This document shows positions 17,356 to 25,128 of a stretch of 64,000 nucleotides of DNA, piece by piece. Below the pieces are notes generated by a model. It had not been told where the DNA came from, made no database searches, and saw nothing but the letters and a program-made list of their open reading frames with translations. The translations under genes and the position numbers were made by a program. Position 1 is the first letter of the stretch, and the number at the start of each line of letters is the position of its first letter. This DNA comes from CAKRJP01 sp963597615 (GTDB lineage: Bacteria > Bacillota > Clostridia > Lachnospirales > Lachnospiraceae): assembly GCA_963597615.1 (NCBI GenBank), contig CAVBQS010000053.1, positions 62,001 through 126,000 on the forward strand, in the 5' to 3' direction.

Positions 17356-18231
17356 ATGAAATTTACAAAAATGCATGGAATAGGAAATGACTATGTCTAT
17401 GTAAATGGTTTCGAAGAGAAAGTTGATGATCCGGCGAAAGTGTCGGAGTTTGTCAGTGACAGACATATGGGGATTGGGTCTGACGGTTTGATTATGATCA
17501 ATCCCTCTAAGGTGGCAGATTTTGAGATGGCCATGTACAATGCAGATGGTTCCCGTGGAGAAATGTGTGGTAATGGAATTCGTTGTGTGGCAAAGTATGT
17601 TTACGATTATGGCCTTACAGACAAGACTCGGATTTCTGTAGAGACCTTGGGAGGCATCAAATACTTAGACCTTACAGTGGAAGAAGGGAAGGTTACCTTG
17701 GTTAAGGTAGACATGGGAGCCCCGGAACTTCAGGCAGACAAGATCCCTATTCTTATGGATGGATATGAGGCTGGAAGAGGAGAGGCGGGCACAGTTGTAG
17801 ATACCCCCATCGAAGTAGAGGGAAAAGTTTACCGCATGACAGGAGTTTCCATGGGAAATCCGCACGATGTCATTTATTTAGATGAGGCAGAAGAACTAAA
17901 GAATCTTGACATCGAAAAAATTGGCCCTAAATTTGAGAATCATAAGAGATTTCCAAAGCGTATTAACACTGAGTTTGTGAAAGTATTGGATCGAAACACA
18001 GTGGAAATGAGAGTGTGGGAGAGAGGTTCAGGAGAAACCCTTGCCTGCGGAACAGGAGCCTGCGCTGTAGCAGTATCCAGTATTTTAAATGGATTTACGG
18101 ATCGCGAAGTAACAGTGAAGCTTTTAGGTGGGAATCTGAAAATCCAGTGGGAAGAGGAAAGTGGTCATGTCTTTATGACTGGCCCAGCTACAGTGGTATT
18201 TGATGGAGAGATTGAATTGCCACCCTTATAA
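17356..18231 (+). CDS. dapF: Diaminopimelate epimerase
   Basis: 291 aa. Converts LL- to meso-diaminopimelate for lysine and peptidoglycan. MHGIGNDYVY at the start, first catalytic Cys in GEMCGNGIRC and second in LACGTGAC. AAGAGGAG upstream. Next gene is dapL, the enzyme that makes its substrate. Nothing unusual. The 109 bases before it show no terminator after the ANTAR gene, so some read-through is possible. Confidence 0.96.
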   Translation: MKFTKMHGIGNDYVYVNGFEEKVDDPAKVSEFVSDRHMGIGSDGLIMINPSKVADFEMAMYNADGSRGEMCGNGIRCVAKYVYDYGLTDKTRISVETLGGIKYLDLTVEEGKVTLVKVDMGAPELQADKIPILMDGYEAGRGEAGTVVDTPIEVEGKVYRMTGVSMGNPHDVIYLDEAEELKNLDIEKIGPKFENHKRFPKRINTEFVKVLDRNTVEMRVWERGSGETLACGTGACAVAVSSILNGFTDREVTVKLLGGNLKIQWEEESGHVFMTGPATVVFDGEIELPPL

Positions 18232-18355
18232 AATAAAAGGGAGAAATCCCAGTATGTCAGGATATAGGCAATGACTATGATGCCAGAAGGATTGTAGGAG
18301 TTGCATTATATTTATAAATTTTAAAATTATAAATGAAAAAATAAGGAGAGTTATT

Positions 18356-19570
18356 ATGTTTAAAGTAAACCAGGACTATTTAAAATTGCCCGGAAGTTAT
18401 CTTTTCTCTACGATTGGAAAGAAAGTAGCTGCTTTCCAGGAGGCAAATCCAGATAAGCCGATTATTCGTTTGGGAATTGGTGATGTAACCCAGCCATTAG
18501 CACCGGCCTTGATCGAAAGCCTTCACGGAGCAGTAGATGAGATGGCTCACGCAGAGACTTTCCGCGGATATGCACCAGACCTTGGATATGAATTCCTTAG
18601 AAGTGCCATGGCAAAGAATGATTACCAGGCAAGAGGATGTGATATCCAGGCAGATGAAATCTTTATTTCTGATGGAGCAAAATGTGATTCTGGTAATATT
18701 CAGGAGATTTTTGCAAAGGATAACAAGATTGCAGTATGTGATCCAGTTTATCCTGTATATGTAGACACCAATGTTATGGCAGGCCGTACCGGAGTTTACG
18801 ATGCAAAGAAAGAGACTTGGAGCGATGTGATTTACATGCCATGTACCAAGGAGACAAACTTTGCGCCAGAGCTTCCAAAGGAGACACCGGACATTATTTA
18901 TCTTTGCTTCCCTAACAATCCTACCGGATCTACCATTACAAAGGATGAACTGCAAAAATGGGTAGATTATGCAAATAAAGTAGGGGCTGTTATTATTTAT
19001 GACGCAGCTTACGAGGCTTATATCTCAGAAGAAGATGTTCCTCATACAATTTATGAGTGCGAGGGAGCAAGAACCTGCGCTATCGAGCTTCGAAGCTTCT
19101 CTAAGAATGCTGGATTTACCGGTGTGAGACTTGGAGCTACTGTAATTCCTAAAGACATTAAGGATGGCGATGTGACTTTACATAGTCTTTGGGCAAGAAG
19201 ACATGGAACAAAGTACAACGGAGCACCTTACATTGTGCAGAGAGCCGGAGAGGCTGTATACTCTGAGGCAGGTCAGGCTCAGCTTAAGGAGCAGATTGCT
19301 TACTATATGAACAATGCAAAGGTAATTTCCCAGGGACTTAAGGATGCTGGATACAATGTATCAGGTGGAGTAAATGCGCCTTACATTTGGTTGGAAGTTC
19401 CTAGTGGAATGACATCATGGGAGTTCTTTGACTTCTTACTGGAGAAGGCAAATGTAGTAGGAACACCTGGATCAGGATTTGGACCAAGCGGAGAAGGATA
19501 CTTTAGACTGACTGCATTTGGTTCTCTGGAAAATACCAAGGCTGCTATTGAGAGAATTAAAGCAATTTAA
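18356..19570 (+). CDS. dapL: LL-diaminopimelate aminotransferase
   Basis: 404 aa fold-type I PLP enzyme. Transfers an amino group from glutamate to tetrahydrodipicolinate in one step, bypassing the succinylase or acetylase routes. Signature: MFKVNQDYLKLPGSYLFS N-terminus, GIGDVTQPLAPA, SDGAKCDSGNIQ, FPNNPTGS, and PLP lysine in SFSKNAGFTGVRLG. AAGGAG precedes the start. Paired with dapF, it shows that this organism uses the aminotransferase pathway. Confidence 0.95.
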   Translation: MFKVNQDYLKLPGSYLFSTIGKKVAAFQEANPDKPIIRLGIGDVTQPLAPALIESLHGAVDEMAHAETFRGYAPDLGYEFLRSAMAKNDYQARGCDIQADEIFISDGAKCDSGNIQEIFAKDNKIAVCDPVYPVYVDTNVMAGRTGVYDAKKETWSDVIYMPCTKETNFAPELPKETPDIIYLCFPNNPTGSTITKDELQKWVDYANKVGAVIIYDAAYEAYISEEDVPHTIYECEGARTCAIELRSFSKNAGFTGVRLGATVIPKDIKDGDVTLHSLWARRHGTKYNGAPYIVQRAGEAVYSEAGQAQLKEQIAYYMNNAKVISQGLKDAGYNVSGGVNAPYIWLEVPSGMTSWEFFDFLLEKANVVGTPGSGFGPSGEGYFRLTAFGSLENTKAAIERIKAI

Positions 19571-19599
19571 GGAAGAGTTCTTGCAGTGACTACTTAATA

Positions 19600-19701
19600 C
19601 TTTGCAAGGAGGATGATATGCCCGCAGGACCTGGTGAGAGAGCTTCGGTCATAGAAGCTTTGCACTTTGACTTGTCCAACATACCATCCTTCCTTGCAAA
19701 G
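19600..19701. repeat. Long imperfect inverted repeat with internal hairpin
   Basis: Left arm 19600-19620 and right arm 19680-19701 pair over 20 bp (11 bp CTTTGCAAGGA, then 5, then 4) with one bulge and one mismatch. The 59-nt interior contains a perfect hairpin AGCTTC-GGTCATA-GAAGCT (19641-19659). No T-run follows, so it is not a simple terminator. It could be a structured RNA, the remains of a small mobile element, or a translation-control structure for the short ORF inside it. Confidence 0.7.
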
Positions 19702-19734
19702 AAAAAAGGACTCAAATGTTGCAAAAATAGATAA
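19618..19734 (+). CDS. Possible 38-aa peptide gene inside the inverted repeat
   Basis: ATG at 19618 with AAGGAGG 5 nt upstream, 38 codons then TAA. The product begins MPAGPGERASVIEALHF and ends in a basic KKKGLKCCKNR tail with two Cys. The ribosome binding site and start codon both lie in the left arm of the inverted repeat, so translation would be repressed when the stem forms. No family recognised; it may equally be chance. Confidence 0.3.
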   Translation: MPAGPGERASVIEALHFDLSNIPSFLAKKKGLKCCKNR

Positions 19735-19768
19735 ATTTCAAAAAAATAAAAAAGTTTGAAAAAACCTG

Positions 19769-19796
19769 TTGACATTTGTTGGAAAATGGATATAAT
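19769..19796 (+). promoter_or_regulatory. Strong promoter for tRNA-Gln
   Basis: Consensus TTGACA, 16-nt spacer, consensus TATAAT, 23 nt before the tRNA 5' end. Confidence 0.85.
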
Positions 19797-19818
19797 AATA
19801 TTTGTTCGCTGAAAACAT

Positions 19819-19889
19819 TGCGGATTGGTGTAATGGCAGCACAGCAGACTCTGACTCTGTTAGTAGAGGTTCGAGTCCTCTATCCGTAG
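19819..19889 (+). tRNA. tRNA-Gln (anticodon CTG)
   Basis: 71 nt. Acceptor TGCGGAT / ATCCGTA, D-loop TGGTGTAATGGCA, anticodon stem GCAGA / TCTGT around loop CTCTGAC, giving anticodon CTG, and T-arm AGAGG-TTCGAGT-CCTCT. Discriminator G. CCA is not encoded. Confidence 0.92.
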
Positions 19890-19905
19890 TTCCTTGGCAG
19901 GGGCG

Positions 19906-19939
19906 CCGGATGCTTGTTATAAGCATCCGGATTCTTTTT
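19906..19939 (+). terminator. Terminator after tRNA-Gln
   Basis: 10-bp perfect stem CCGGATGCTT / AAGCATCCGG, then ATTCTTTTT. It separates the two tRNAs into different units. Confidence 0.88.
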
Positions 19940-19977
19940 GCCAAACGGTAGTTCTCGAAGCAAGTTTTTGGTGATAT

Positions 19978-20051
<74 letters not shown>

Positions 20052-20070
20052 TTGAATTATTACTTGAGAA

Positions 20071-20103
20071 AAGGATCGCAGATTTATCTGCGGTTCTTTT
20101 TTT
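20071..20103 (+). terminator. Terminator after tRNA-Pro
   Basis: 11-bp stem AAGGATCGCAG / CTGCGGTTCTT including G-T pairs, 6-nt loop, T-run. Confidence 0.82.
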
Positions 20104-20186
20104 ATATAAAGTTATCCAGGAGGCCAAGTTTGATTTGTACAAGTCTGTAAGGTGGAACAAGGGGAATGTCAAAGGATAAACAATCG

Positions 20187-20215
20187 TAGACAATGCATAA
20201 ATATAAAACTATAAT
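20187..20215 (+). promoter_or_regulatory. Promoter of the por operon
   Basis: TAGACA, 17-nt spacer, TATAAT, 40 nt before the first gene. Confidence 0.72.
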
Positions 20216-20254
20216 GAATGAAAATACGTTTTTACAAGAAAGGAAGAGTAGCAT

Positions 20255-20827
20255 ATGAGTAACGTTACAGAGATCAGATGGCATGGTCGTGGCGGACAGG
20301 GTGCAAAAACTGCAGCTCTTTTGCTGGCAGACGTAGCATTCCAGACCGGTAAGTATGTTCAGGGATTCCCGGAATATGGCCCGGAGCGTATGGGAGCACC
20401 TATTACAGCCTACAATCGTATCAGTGATACACAGATTCGTGTTCACTCTAACATTTATGATCCGGAGTATGTAGTAGTGGTTGATGAGTCCTTGTTGGAC
20501 ACCGTGGATGTAACTGCAGGATTAAGAGAGGATGGAGCTATCCTGGTAAACACAGAAAAGAGCAAGGAGGAGATTCTTCCTCACTTAAAGGGCTACAAGG
20601 GGGAAGTATATACCATCGATGCTAAGAAGGTATCCTTGGCGACCTTAGGAAAGTATTTCCCTAATACACCTCTTCTTGCAGCAATTGTAAAGGTAGCAAA
20701 TATCATGGATCAGGACCGTTTCCTGAAAGAAATGAGAGCTTCTTTTGAACATAAATTTGCCACCAAGCCAGAGGTTATTGATGGTAACATGAAGGCTCTT
20801 GAGATGGCATTTGAGGAGGTGCACTAA
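20255..20827 (+). CDS. porG: 2-oxoacid (pyruvate):ferredoxin oxidoreductase, gamma subunit
   Basis: 190 aa. First gene of a gamma-delta-alpha-beta four-subunit oxidoreductase that decarboxylates pyruvate (or a related 2-oxoacid) to acyl-CoA with ferredoxin reduction. The family start HGRGGQGAKTAALLLA and PEYGPERMGAP are present. AAGGAAG upstream. Its last codon overlaps the start of porD (ATG at 20827 in TAATG), a sign of translational coupling. Gene order follows the archaeal-type and Thermotoga-type enzyme; the separate single-chain clostridial enzyme is not in this window. Confidence 0.93.
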   Translation: MSNVTEIRWHGRGGQGAKTAALLLADVAFQTGKYVQGFPEYGPERMGAPITAYNRISDTQIRVHSNIYDPEYVVVVDESLLDTVDVTAGLREDGAILVNTEKSKEEILPHLKGYKGEVYTIDAKKVSLATLGKYFPNTPLLAAIVKVANIMDQDRFLKEMRASFEHKFATKPEVIDGNMKALEMAFEEVH

Positions 20828-21129
20828 TGGCAACAGATATCAGCAAATTAGGTTTAAAAGCAAAATGGCAGGACCTGACAGAAGGTATGACCATTGCCGG
20901 ATCAGGTACTTCTGTAGAATTTATGACCGGTGAGTGGAGCAGTGTAAAGCCGGAATTTATTGAAGAAAAATGTAAGCAGTGTTTGCTATGCGCACCAGTC
21001 TGTCCCGACAGCTGTATTCCTGTAAAGGATGGAAAACGTGGCGCCTTTGACCGCGATCATTGTAAGGGATGCGGCATTTGCGTAAAGGCCTGTCCGTTTG
21101 GCGCAATTACTATGGAAGGAGTGAACTAA
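20827..21129 (+). CDS. porD: Oxidoreductase delta subunit, 2x[4Fe-4S] ferredoxin
   Basis: 100 aa. Two complete CX2CX2CX3C motifs, CKQCLLCAPVCP and CKGCGICVKACP, bind the clusters that pass electrons from the thiamine centre to ferredoxin. Overlaps the end of porG by one base and ends 1 nt before porA. Confidence 0.94.
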   Translation: MATDISKLGLKAKWQDLTEGMTIAGSGTSVEFMTGEWSSVKPEFIEEKCKQCLLCAPVCPDSCIPVKDGKRGAFDRDHCKGCGICVKACPFGAITMEGVN

Positions 21130-21130
21130 T

Positions 21131-22312
21131 ATGGCAAAAAGAGATCGTTTATCAGGTAACGAGGCGGTGGCAATTGCTCTTCGCCAGATTAACCCGGATG
21201 TATTTCCGGCCTTTCCTATTACCCCTTCCACAGAGATTCCTCAGTATTTTGCGAATTTTGTTGCAAATGGACTGGTAGATACAGAGTTTATTACTGTGGA
21301 AAGTGAGCACAGTTCCATGAGTGCTACCATCGGTGCTTCTGCAGCAGGAGCAAGAGCCTTAACAGCTACTTCTTCCTGCGGTTTGGCATTTATGTGGGAG
21401 GAGCTTTACATTGCAGCATCCAACCGTCTGCCCTTAGCTCTTGCTTTGGTAAACCGTGCCTTGTCAGGCCCTATTAATATTAATGGTGACCATTCCGATG
21501 GTATGGGAGCTAGAGATGCAGGATGGATTCAAATTTACGCAGAAAACAATCAGGAAGCTTATGACAATATGGTACAGGCCTTCCGCATTTCTGAGCATAA
21601 GGATGTGCATCTTCCGATTATGATCTGCCAGGATGGATTTATCACCAGCCATGCGGTGGAGAATATTGAATTATTAGACGATGCAGAAGTAAAGGATTTC
21701 GTAGGAGAGTATGAGCCGGAAAATTATCTTCTGAATCCAGAATGTCCAATGGCAGTGGGACCTTATTCTGTAACTGATTTCTATATGGAAGCAAAGAGAA
21801 ATCAGGCAGAGGCTATGAAGCATGTAGATCAGGTGGTTCTTGATGTGGCAAAAGATTTTGCCGAGCTTTCTGGAAGAGAATATGGCTTGTTTGAAAGTTA
21901 TCGTTTAGAGGATGCCGAGAGAGCAGTGGTCATGATTGGTTCCGCAGCAGGAACTGCCAAAGATGCCATTGATCAGCTAAGAGACCGGGGAGAAAAGGTA
22001 GGACTTCTGAAAATCAGACTCTATCGTCCATTCCCGGGAGAGGCCATTGCTAAGGCCCTTGAGAATGTAAAGGCGGTTGCAGTTATGGACCGGGCGGAAG
22101 GCTATTCTAATCAGGGAGGACCTCTTGGAGCTGATGTTTTGTCTGCTTTGTTCCGTGCAAGAAGTCAGGCGTTGGCTATAAATTATATTTATGGTTTGGG
22201 AGGACGTGACGTTCGTGTAGAACATGTGGAAGAAGTTTTTGCAGACCTTCAAACTGTAATTGACAATGACGATGCCGGCGAGACTTATCGCTACTTGGGA
22301 ATCAGAGAGTAA
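21131..22312 (+). CDS. porA: Oxidoreductase alpha subunit
   Basis: 393 aa. Pyrimidine-binding and CoA-binding side of the enzyme. Motifs: FPITPSTEIPQ, ESEHSSMSATIGASAAGAR, TATSSCGLAFMWEE, and RALSGPININGDHSD. The substrate preference for pyruvate over branched 2-oxoacids is inferred from subunit order and the extent of motif agreement, not proven. Followed after 13 nt by porB. Confidence 0.93.
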   Translation: MAKRDRLSGNEAVAIALRQINPDVFPAFPITPSTEIPQYFANFVANGLVDTEFITVESEHSSMSATIGASAAGARALTATSSCGLAFMWEELYIAASNRLPLALALVNRALSGPININGDHSDGMGARDAGWIQIYAENNQEAYDNMVQAFRISEHKDVHLPIMICQDGFITSHAVENIELLDDAEVKDFVGEYEPENYLLNPECPMAVGPYSVTDFYMEAKRNQAEAMKHVDQVVLDVAKDFAELSGREYGLFESYRLEDAERAVVMIGSAAGTAKDAIDQLRDRGEKVGLLKIRLYRPFPGEAIAKALENVKAVAVMDRAEGYSNQGGPLGADVLSALFRARSQALAINYIYGLGGRDVRVEHVEEVFADLQTVIDNDDAGETYRYLGIRE

Positions 22313-22325
22313 GGAGGGAGAAGAC

Positions 22326-23258
22326 ATGGCTTATAATTTTAAAGAAACAATGAATAAACCGGAACGTCTTGCTCCGGGACATAGAATGTGTGCAGGATGT
22401 GGCGCGCCCATCGCAGTTCGCAATGTTCTTCGAGGACTTCATGAGGGAGATAAGGCAGTAATTGGAAATGCAACCGGATGCTTGGAGGTATCTACTTTTA
22501 CATATCCTTATGTATCATGGACAGACAGTTATATCCACAATGCATTTGAAAATGCAGGATCTACCTTGAGTGGTGTAGAGGGAGCTTACAATGCTCTTAG
22601 AAGAAAAGGAAAATTAGACGAGACCTTTAAGTTTATTACTTTTGGCGGTGACGGTGGTACTTACGATATTGGCTTCCAGTCCCTTTCTGGAGCTATGGAG
22701 CGTAACCATGATATGGTTTATGTTTGCTATGACAACGGTGCTTATATGAATACAGGAATCCAGCGCTCTTCTGCAACTCCAATGTTTGCAGATACCACAA
22801 CTACACCAGTGGGAAGTGCAAGTAATGGTAAGCCCCAGAACCGTAAAGATTTGGCTTCCATTATTGCAGAGCACGACGTTCCTTATGTGGCCCAGACTAC
22901 TTTTGTGCAGAATTTTAGAGATCTTCACATTAAGTCTGAGAAGGCCATTTACACACCGGGAGCTGCATTTTTAAATATTATGGCTCCTTGCCCGCGTGGA
23001 TGGAGATACAACACCCCAGAGATTATGGAAATGTGTCGCTTGGCAGTGGAAACCTGCTACTGGCCTCTCTTTGAGGTGGAGGAAGGTAAGTGGAAATTAA
23101 ACTACGAGCCAAAGAAGAAACTTCCAATCGAAGATTTCTTAAAGCCTCAGGGAAGATTTAAACATCTCTTTAAGCCAGGCAATGAATATCTCATTGAAGC
23201 TTTCCAGAAGGAAGTTGACAGAAGATGGGAAAATCTCCTTTACAGATGTAATAGATAA
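22326..23258 (+). CDS. porB: Oxidoreductase beta subunit, TPP-binding
   Basis: 310 aa. Thiamine diphosphate site GGDGGTYDIG followed by the conserved YDNGAYMNTG; four Cys for the proximal cluster are visible in CAGCGAP near the N-terminus, CLEV and elsewhere. AAGGAGGG before the ATG at 22326 fixes the start; the frame is open into porA but without a site. A terminator follows at 23296. Confidence 0.94.
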   Translation: MAYNFKETMNKPERLAPGHRMCAGCGAPIAVRNVLRGLHEGDKAVIGNATGCLEVSTFTYPYVSWTDSYIHNAFENAGSTLSGVEGAYNALRRKGKLDETFKFITFGGDGGTYDIGFQSLSGAMERNHDMVYVCYDNGAYMNTGIQRSSATPMFADTTTTPVGSASNGKPQNRKDLASIIAEHDVPYVAQTTFVQNFRDLHIKSEKAIYTPGAAFLNIMAPCPRGWRYNTPEIMEMCRLAVETCYWPLFEVEEGKWKLNYEPKKKLPIEDFLKPQGRFKHLFKPGNEYLIEAFQKEVDRRWENLLYRCNR

Positions 23259-23295
23259 AAATATAATAATTAGTGTAAAGATTGCGCTAAGTTAT

Positions 23296-23329
23296 GAGCC
23301 AATGTGGATATCTTCACATTGGCTCTTTT
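23296..23329 (+). terminator. Terminator of the por operon
   Basis: Perfect 11-bp stem GAGCCAATGTG / CACATTGGCTC, 8-nt loop, TTTT. It lies inside the open frame upstream of the ClC gene, which supports the later start for that gene. Confidence 0.85.
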
Positions 23330-23349
23330 GCGATATGGGGAATGGGAAA

Positions 23350-24630
23350 ATGGAAATAAAACAAAAAGTAAAAGAGGCAATTGCCTATATCATAAAAGCG
23401 GCTAAAACACTCTATGGCACCTTGTTTAAGTGGATCATCCTTTCGGTGGTAATAGGAATAGGAATTGGGTCTTTATCTAGTTTTTTTGCCAAAGGAATTG
23501 TATATGCTACAGAGTTTCGAGAACTTCATAGGTGGCTGATCTTTGGTCTTCCTTTGGCAGGACTTGTAATCGTATGGATTTATCGCAGAACCGGACAGGG
23601 GGATAATACCGGTACAGACCAGGTCCTTAGTACGATTCGGGAGACGGAAGGGGTTATGCCAGGACGGATTGCTCCTTTGATCTTAGTGTCTACCATTCTA
23701 ACCCATTTATTTGGTGGATCTTCCGGGCGTGAGGGAGCGGCCCTGCAGTTTGGTGCCAGCCTTGGAAACTGGCTTGCAAGAGTCCTTCACCTAAACAATA
23801 GTGATCGGCACATTATGATGCTTGCAGGTATGAGTGCGGCTTTCTCCGCTCTTTTTGGAACTCCTATGGCAGCAGCTATTTTTCCTATGGAGGTGGTAAG
23901 CGTAGGGGTTATGTATTATGGAGCCTTGGTTCCTTGCATGTTCTCCTCTTTTATTGCAGAACAGATGTCTGTAATATGGGGTGTAAGAACCTTTGCAGTT
24001 CCCTACCCAGTTACCAAGATGCCAAATTTTTATGGGATTTCTGCAGTTAAAATTGTATTGTTAGCCATGGTATTTTCCCTTGTGGGAGCTGGTTTTTGTG
24101 CCGCTATGCACCGCAGTAGTAAGCTATATAAAAAATATTTTCCCAATCCATACCTACGGGTAGCAGTAGGAGGAATTGCAGTAATAGTACTGTGGCTTCT
24201 GGTAAGAACCGATGATTATATTGGTCTGGGGGGAGATGTGATTGCAAGATCTTTTGATGGTCCGGAGAAAATCTGGGTCTTTGTTTTTAAGATTCTATTT
24301 ACTTGCCTGACTTTATGTGCCGGATTTAAGGGCGGTGAGATTGTCCCATCTCTTTTTATTGGAGCTACTTTAGGGTCTGCCCTTTCCGGATTCATCGGAC
24401 TTCCTGTGGAACTTTGTGCAGCCTGCGGAATGGCAGGTGTGTTCTGCTCTGTTACCAACAGCCCCATTACAGCTATGCTCATTGCCTTTGAATTATTTAA
24501 ATTTGATGGCATGCCCTATTACTGTGTTGTGGTAGCTAGTTGTTATTTGCTGTCCGGCTATTTTAGTCTCTACCATGAACAGAAGATTATGTATTCTAAA
24601 ACAGAAAATAAATACCGGGCTGGAAAGTAA
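23350..24630 (+). CDS. ClC-family chloride channel or antiporter
   Basis: 426 aa polytopic membrane protein. The gating-glutamate motif is present as GSSGREGAALQFG (family GREGP, with Ala for Pro), and the GFKGGEIVPSLFIGATLG stretch matches the second pore-lining motif. The first selectivity motif GSGIP is not recognisable (the region reads GQGDNTGTD). CLC-F fluoride carriers have GREGT, so Ala here leaves the ion open. The start at 23350 (or ATG 23335) is chosen because the por terminator ends at 23329; ribosome binding site GGGGAATGGG is weak. Confidence 0.85.
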   Translation: MEIKQKVKEAIAYIIKAAKTLYGTLFKWIILSVVIGIGIGSLSSFFAKGIVYATEFRELHRWLIFGLPLAGLVIVWIYRRTGQGDNTGTDQVLSTIRETEGVMPGRIAPLILVSTILTHLFGGSSGREGAALQFGASLGNWLARVLHLNNSDRHIMMLAGMSAAFSALFGTPMAAAIFPMEVVSVGVMYYGALVPCMFSSFIAEQMSVIWGVRTFAVPYPVTKMPNFYGISAVKIVLLAMVFSLVGAGFCAAMHRSSKLYKKYFPNPYLRVAVGGIAVIVLWLLVRTDDYIGLGGDVIARSFDGPEKIWVFVFKILFTCLTLCAGFKGGEIVPSLFIGATLGSALSGFIGLPVELCAACGMAGVFCSVTNSPITAMLIAFELFKFDGMPYYCVVVASCYLLSGYFSLYHEQKIMYSKTENKYRAGK

Positions 24631-24685
24631 GAAAATTTTAAAGAGATTGCTAAGAGAATCTAAGGGGAATGTAAATAAAAATTTC

Positions 24686-24714
24686 TTGCAATCTAAGAAT
24701 TCCTGTGCTAACAT
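24686..24714 (+). promoter_or_regulatory. Promoter of the T-box aspS-gatCAB operon
   Basis: TTGCAA, 17-nt spacer, TAACAT preceded by TGC (extended -10). Transcription would begin near 24721, at the 5' edge of the T-box leader. Confidence 0.72.
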
Positions 24715-24721
24715 AAGTAGC

Positions 24722-24986
24722 AGTTTAAGCTAGTAAAGCGAAGAAGGAGACTCTGTTTTTGGAACTTGACAGGAATGTATCGTCACCGACTGAGAGCGAT
24801 ACTTAAGGGAAGAAGACAATAGGGAACACTCTGGAGCAGACCGGTTGAAATAGCAGTAGGTCGGTACGCAGGCAACACGTTACGTGCACAAGAGATGGAT
24901 TCTTATTTGGAATTCAAAACGGGTGGTACCGCGGATAATGACTTTATTCGCCCCGAGATGTTTTTTGCATCTCGGGGCGTTTTTTG
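24722..24986 (+). promoter_or_regulatory. T-box riboswitch, probable Asn specifier
   Basis: The T-box core TGGTACCGCGG is at 24924-24934, and the terminator is a perfect 12-bp stem CGCCCCGAGATG (24949-24960) / CATCTCGGGGCG (24968-24979) with T6. Stem I ends in the typical specifier context GGGAACACTCTGGAG (24822-24836). Read with a purine after the codon, the specifier is AAC (Asn, 24825-24827). Asn is coherent with the downstream genes: a non-discriminating AspRS and GatCAB together make Asn-tRNA. The tRNA-pairing base of TGGT would face the G discriminator of tRNA-Asn as a U-G pair. Confidence 0.87.
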
Positions 24987-25035
24987 TATGATAAGAAATT
25001 TCGATGAAATTTCCTCTTATACAAAAAATGCCCCG
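24973..25035. repeat. Inverted repeat re-using the T-box terminator 3' arm
   Basis: 24973-25002 pairs with 25006-25035: an outer 16-bp stem (one G-U), a 6x6 internal loop, and an inner 8-bp stem GAAATTTC around GAT. The outer left arm is the 3' strand of the T-box terminator, so the terminator and this hairpin exclude each other. It can only form in read-through RNA, where the terminator arm is free. Confidence 0.75.
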
Positions 25036-25128
25036 GGAGGATAATGTATACCTTTCCTAGCTTTCGTATACAGATAGTTATCAAAAAAGGATAACAAAAA
25101 CAAACAAAAAATCCCAGGAGGAAGAAAA

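Noticed and set aside
24768..24770. GAC as Asp specifier codon of the T-box
   Set aside because: It is not in the specifier context found at 24822-24836, where AAC is followed by a purine; kept only as an alternative.
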